A stretch of DNA of 8,587 nucleotides from contig WGBT01000314.1 in assembly GCA_015494185.1 (NCBI GenBank), positions 1-8,587 on the forward strand, read 5' to 3'. The stretch is from Hyphomicrobiales bacterium. Its GTDB lineage: Bacteria > Pseudomonadota > Alphaproteobacteria > Rhizobiales > S144-35. The translations under genes were made by a program, and so were the position numbers. Shown here piece after piece: positions 5,858-8,587 of this stretch; the stretch's first letter is position 1; each line of letters starts with the position of its first letter. Below the pieces are notes generated by a model that worked only from the letters and a program-made list of their open reading frames with translations, was not told the DNA's origin and searched no databases.

Positions 5858-6385
5858 TCAACCGCCCTGTTGGCGCATATGGTCAAGCAGCGGCTGCGAG
5901 GGTTGACCGGTGATCAGCAAGCCATAATTGTTTTGATATTCCTTGATCGCGGCCACCGTTCGAGGGCCCATCACCCCATCAATCGGGCCTGGATCATAGC
6001 CCAGTGTAATCAAGGACTGTTGAATATCGGCAACCAGATCAGAAGGCGGCGCATAATTTTCATGGGGTGCAACCCGCGCATTGCGATAAGGCCGGCGTTG
6101 CCTCGCCCGGCGCGCCCGGCGGTAACGGCGTTTGCGGGCATGCTCCTGCTCGATGGCCCCGCCAATGACCCCAATGGCGCCACCAATCGCCACACCTGGC
6201 AACACGCCCTTTCTGCCCTTGGCGATACCGCCAATAATGGCTCCACCGATTGCGCCTTGAACACCGCGCTGCAAGGGATCTGATTGGACCGGATTGGACG
6301 GCCAAAACAACAGACAAAAGGCGAGTAAGACCGAAGCCGTCATTGCCAGAAGAAGCCGTTGTTGTGCAACTGTTCGTGGTTTCAT
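5858..6385 (-). CDS. Glycine-zipper and peptidoglycan-binding domain protein, exported
   Basis: The 175-residue product starts with a basic N-terminus and a hydrophobic segment (about 11-28, LLLAMTASVLLAFCLLF), a signal peptide or membrane anchor. A glycine-zipper region follows at about 41-78 (GAIGGAIIGG...GVAIGGAIGVIGGAI), of the type found in outer-membrane or membrane-inserting envelope proteins. Then come a very basic linker at 82-104 (about half Arg) and a C-terminal PG_binding_1 domain at about 117-171 with the family pattern IQQSLITLGYDPGPIDGVMGPRT...AIKEYQ. It is probably a periplasmic envelope protein that contacts peptidoglycan; no catalytic domain is seen. Cys24 is not a proper lipobox because Phe precedes it. 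The ATG at 6385 is preferred over that at 6397 because GGAG sits seven bases upstream of it. It is probably driven by the promoter at 6459-6487. Confidence 0.8.
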   Translation of the reverse strand: MKPRTVAQQRLLLAMTASVLLAFCLLFWPSNPVQSDPLQRGVQGAIGGAIIGGIAKGRKGVLPGVAIGGAIGVIGGAIEQEHARKRRYRRARRARQRRPYRNARVAPHENYAPPSDLVADIQQSLITLGYDPGPIDGVMGPRTVAAIKEYQNNYGLLITGQPSQPLLDHMRQQGG

Positions 6386-6458
6386 CTCGATCTCCATTCA
6401 ATGGATGGCCCCCACGCCCCTGCCTTTTCCAAGCGCATCTTCAAAGGGCTTCAGTAAG

Positions 6459-6487
6459 AATATAGTTTATTCCATGCGCTTTGACAG
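6459..6487 (-). promoter_or_regulatory. Sigma-70-type promoter of the peptidoglycan-binding gene
   Basis: On the minus strand CTGTCA (6487-6482) and TATATT (6464-6459) are separated by exactly 17 bp, matching the consensus at 4/6 and 5/6 positions. Transcription would start near 6452, giving a leader of about 65 bases before the ATG at 6385. Inferred from sequence only. Confidence 0.5.
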
Positions 6488-6613
6488 CACCATTCAAGAG
6501 TATTTAGGGTTTGCCCCCTCCTCAAAAAGGATGGCTTTAGCGAAAATCGATCCGTGCAGAAATCGTCTTATGTATAAAAGGCGATCCTCAACCCTACAGA
6601 CAGTGTCAGATCC

Positions 6614-6748
6614 GTCCTTACCTTCCATGATGAGACCCTGGCATTTTCCGGCGGTTTGTCAAGGGCCGCTAAAAAGCGGCCGCGAAGCGGTTTCACCCTT
6701 GACAAACCGCCGGAAAATGCAAAAACGCTCACCATGGAAGGTAAGGAC
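6614..6748. repeat. 135-bp imperfect palindrome (cruciform or MITE-like element)
   Basis: Outer arms 6614-6629 and 6733-6748 are 16-bp perfect inverted repeats (GTCCTTACCTTCCATG on the left). After one mismatch, 6631-6634 pairs with 6728-6731. Then come unpaired segments of six (6635-6640) and seven (6721-6727) bases, and inner arms 6641-6665 and 6696-6720 pair perfectly over 25 bp. The 30-base centre contains its own hairpin, GGCCGCT-AAAA-AGCGGCC at 6664-6681, which would compete with the last two pairs of the inner arm. In total 45 base pairs can form. There is no T-tract on either side. It could be a small non-autonomous mobile element, a dispersed palindromic repeat, or a structured RNA; the sequence alone does not decide. 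Confidence 0.85.
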
Positions 6749-6950
6749 AGGTTTGGTCCAGAAATTGCTAACTGATAATGGCAAACTGACCAGCCGTTTC
6801 TTAATCTGAGAGAGTCTCAATTTTACCTTTCATGTACAGGCGATTTTGGAACTCACTCCTGTGCTTCCCTGAACAATTCCGAACCAGGATGACCATTGTG
6901 CAAATGGCATCTGAACAAAACCTTAATAAAATCATCCCGTCTCCATTACA

Positions 6951-8587
6951 TTACGGTTTGGTGCTCGGCTTTGCTGACGCCTGGCTGTTTGCGCTCCCCT
7001 GCTCGCCCATCTCCCTGTTCGCGCACCCATGAGGCGTTTTCTCCCAATAGTGCGGCCGGGTCAGCAATTGTCCCAGAGCCCGATAGGCTGCAATCGAAAC
7101 CAGCAACCAATAGACCGGCAGTGTCAACACGGCAAAAATGGTTTCGTGAAACCCCCGCGTCCGCGCCGTCAGCAGCCCCAACACAATGGTCACCAAATAG
7201 CCAAAACCAAGATTGAAAACGGCCAGTGTCCAGAAAGCAGCCCCAAACAAGGTTTCCGGTTGTGCAAGCGCCGTATTCCGGAACAATTCAATTCCCAGCA
7301 TCGCCAAAAACAACGGATGCGCCAAGGCGGCGATGATTTGCGCCCCCATCAAGACCTGCAAGGCGATGAAATTACGGGTTCCCAACGCCCGCCATACCAC
7401 AAGCGGGTTGCGCATATGGACCAGATAGGTCTGCATCCACCCTTTCATCCAACGGGTGCGCTGGCGAATCCACGGCCCAAACCCGCGGCAAGCTTCTTCA
7501 AAAGTGGTGGCCTCAATGACGCCGCTGACAAAACCATGACGCGCCAGACGCAACCCCAAATCGGCATCTTCAGTGACATTGAAGGCGTCCCAAGCCCCCA
7601 CCTGGCGCAACAGATCAAGGCGAAAATGATTTGAGGTTCCCCCTAAAGGCAATGGCAGCCTACACGCGGCCAAAGCCGGTAAGATGGCGTCAAACAGGCT
7701 GGAATATTCGATTGTGAACTGCCGTGTCAGCCAATTGTCTGACCGGTTGTAAACGTTGAGCGGCGCCTGGACACAAGCCAGCTCTTCAGGGGCTGCACGA
7801 AACGCCGCGGCCGCCTGACGCAACTGTTGCGGCTCAGGGCGGTCTTCCGCATCATAGATCACCGCCAAAGTGCCGCTGGCAAATTGCAGCGCATAATTCA
7901 GCGCCTTGGGTTTGGTCCGCGGCTCGGCATCCGGCACGATGACGATATCGACATTGCCGGGCAGATCGAGCGCCAAGGCCGCTTGCAAAGTTGCAGGATC
8001 TGACTGCTCCAAGATCAGTTTGATATCGAGCTTGACTTTCGGGTAATCCAACCGTTCCAACGCTGCCATCAATTCGGGAAGCATTTCCGCCTCTTGATAA
8101 AGGGGCACCAGCACCGAATAGCTTGGCAACAAGGCATCGGCAAGCGGTTTGGAAGCCGGCAGGTGGTTTGCGGACCGTTGCCGCCAAAATCGCAGCAACG
8201 CATAACCCCGCAACACAACAACCCAAAAAAAGGCCAAAGACAAGAGCAATGACAAGGCATAAAAACTGGGCCAAGGATAAAACCAAAAGCCTGCCCCCAG
8301 GCTTGCGGCCAGGACTGTCAAAATCAGCCGCTGGGCGGCCGTTGTCCGATAGATGGCGCTTTCTTGTGGAAACGCCCGCGCCAGGCCATAAACCGCCTGA
8401 TCAAGCAAAGCGCTGCCATGGCGCGCCAAAACCGCCCGGCGCATTCCCCGCGCCGAAGTAAAAGCGAGCTGAACCCCGTCCTGGGTGAGCGAACGCAGCA
8501 ATTCGTTCAAAGCCGGCAAGGGAAACTTCGCGGGATCGATCACCATAAGGCGCTCGCCCGGCGTGCTGTGACGCAACAGGGCCGGCC
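6951..8587 (-). CDS. Cellulose-synthase-like glycosyltransferase, family GT2 (5' end outside window)
   Basis: The frame is open to the right edge, so the N-terminus is missing; about 545 residues are visible. Numbered from a TTG at 8576: residues 1-76 form a soluble segment resembling the N-terminal extension of rhizobial GT2 enzymes, possibly related to the GspE/MshE N-terminal domain. Two membrane segments lie at about 83-125. The GT2 catalytic domain covers about 152-380, beginning SVLVPLYQEAEMLPELM, with the nucleotide-sugar/metal site DAED at 242-245, the catalytic TED at 335-337, and the QxxRW motif at 372-376 (QRTRW) typical of processive enzymes such as cellulose synthase. Three or more membrane segments follow at about 403-432, 443-469 and 478-500. 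The tail after 510 is low-complexity and hydrophilic. It should polymerise an extracellular or envelope polysaccharide at the inner membrane; the sugar is unknown. No bcsB- or PilZ-like partner is visible. Confidence 0.88.
   Translation of the reverse strand, partial: PALLRHSTPGERLMVIDPAKFPLPALNELLRSLTQDGVQLAFTSARGMRRAVLARHGSALLDQAVYGLARAFPQESAIYRTTAAQRLILTVLAASLGAGFWFYPWPSFYALSLLLSLAFFWVVVLRGYALLRFWRQRSANHLPASKPLADALLPSYSVLVPLYQEAEMLPELMAALERLDYPKVKLDIKLILEQSDPATLQAALALDLPGNVDIVIVPDAEPRTKPKALNYALQFASGTLAVIYDAEDRPEPQQLRQAAAAFRAAPEELACVQAPLNVYNRSDNWLTRQFTIEYSSLFDAILPALAACRLPLPLGGTSNHFRLDLLRQVGAWDAFNVTEDADLGLRLARHGFVSGVIEATTFEEACRGFGPWIRQRTRWMKGWMQTYLVHMRNPLVVWRALGTRNFIALQVLMGAQIIAALAHPLFLAMLGIELFRNTALAQPETLFGAAFWTLAVFNLGFGYLVTIVLGLLTARTRGFHETIFAVLTLPVYWLLVSIAAYRALGQLLTRPHYWEKTPHGCANREMGEQGSANSQASAKPSTKP

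Larger units (their letters stand above)
6398..6950. other. Intergenic region dominated by a large palindrome
   Basis: These 553 bases lie between the stop of the glycosyltransferase and the start of the peptidoglycan-binding gene, both on the minus strand. Besides the promoter at 6459-6487 and the palindrome at 6614-6748, I see no supported gene. A plus-strand frame from 6294 to 6809 runs antisense over the neighbouring start and crosses the palindrome, so it is unlikely to be a gene, though its last 16 codons recall an integrase core (see findings). No T-tract terminator was found just after the glycosyltransferase stop; a weak bulged hairpin lies at 6888-6911. Confidence 0.6.

Noticed and set aside
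6312..6316. Lipoprotein signal in the peptidoglycan-binding protein (LLAFC)
   Set aside because: The residue before Cys24 is Phe, which signal peptidase II does not normally accept, so an ordinary signal peptide or membrane anchor is more likely.
6294..6809. Plus-strand open frame of 171 codons across the peptidoglycan-binding gene start and the palindrome
   Set aside because: It overlaps the start of a well-supported gene on the other strand and passes through a palindrome. Only its last 16 codons show any resemblance to a known family, reported separately as a weak finding.

Overview
The window reads as chromosomal DNA of an alphaproteobacterium, most likely of the order Hyphomicrobiales (Rhizobiales). 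Three things point there: the gene order nagZ-scpA-scpB, a Tat-exported beta-helix protein of a type I know from that order (TIGR03808-like), and a cellulose-synthase-like GT2 enzyme with the N-terminal extension seen in rhizobial homologues. No rRNA, tRNA, CRISPR array or intact mobile element was seen. This assignment comes from protein recognition by eye, not from a search.

Layout, left to right. (1) Positions 1-284 (+) are the C-terminal end of a dienelactone-hydrolase-like alpha/beta hydrolase, cut by the window edge. The positions where the family has its catalytic Asp and His carry other residues. (2) Positions 285-653 hold no gene but contain a 25-bp near-perfect inverted repeat. (3) Positions 654-2671 (+) are a two-gene unit: a pyroglutamyl-peptidase-like C15 protein and a Tat-exported right-handed beta-helix protein, either overlapping by ATGA or 20 nt apart. 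(4) Positions 5291-2700 (-) are the nagZ-scpA-scpB operon, which converges on the beta-helix gene with a 28-nt gap. NagZ recycles cell-wall fragments; ScpA and ScpB are the kleisin and winged-helix partners of Smc in chromosome condensation and segregation. (5) Positions 6385-5664 (-) are a glycine-zipper/peptidoglycan-binding protein followed by a small ORF that may be frameshifted at a run of seven G. A good intrinsic terminator at 5581-5540 ends this unit. (6) Positions 6398-6950 are intergenic and dominated by a 135-bp imperfect palindrome at 6614-6748. (7) Positions 8587-6951 (-) are a membrane-bound processive GT2 glycosyltransferase, open at the right edge.

Most of the named genes concern the cell envelope (NagZ, the peptidoglycan-binding protein, GT2, the Tat-exported beta-helix protein) or chromosome segregation (ScpAB). 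I see no defence system, toxin-antitoxin pair or biosynthetic cluster. The points most worth a second look are the 135-bp palindrome, the coupling of a C15 peptidase with a Tat beta-helix protein beside scpAB where tatABC usually lies, and the small ORF with a strong ribosome binding site that is out of frame by one G.
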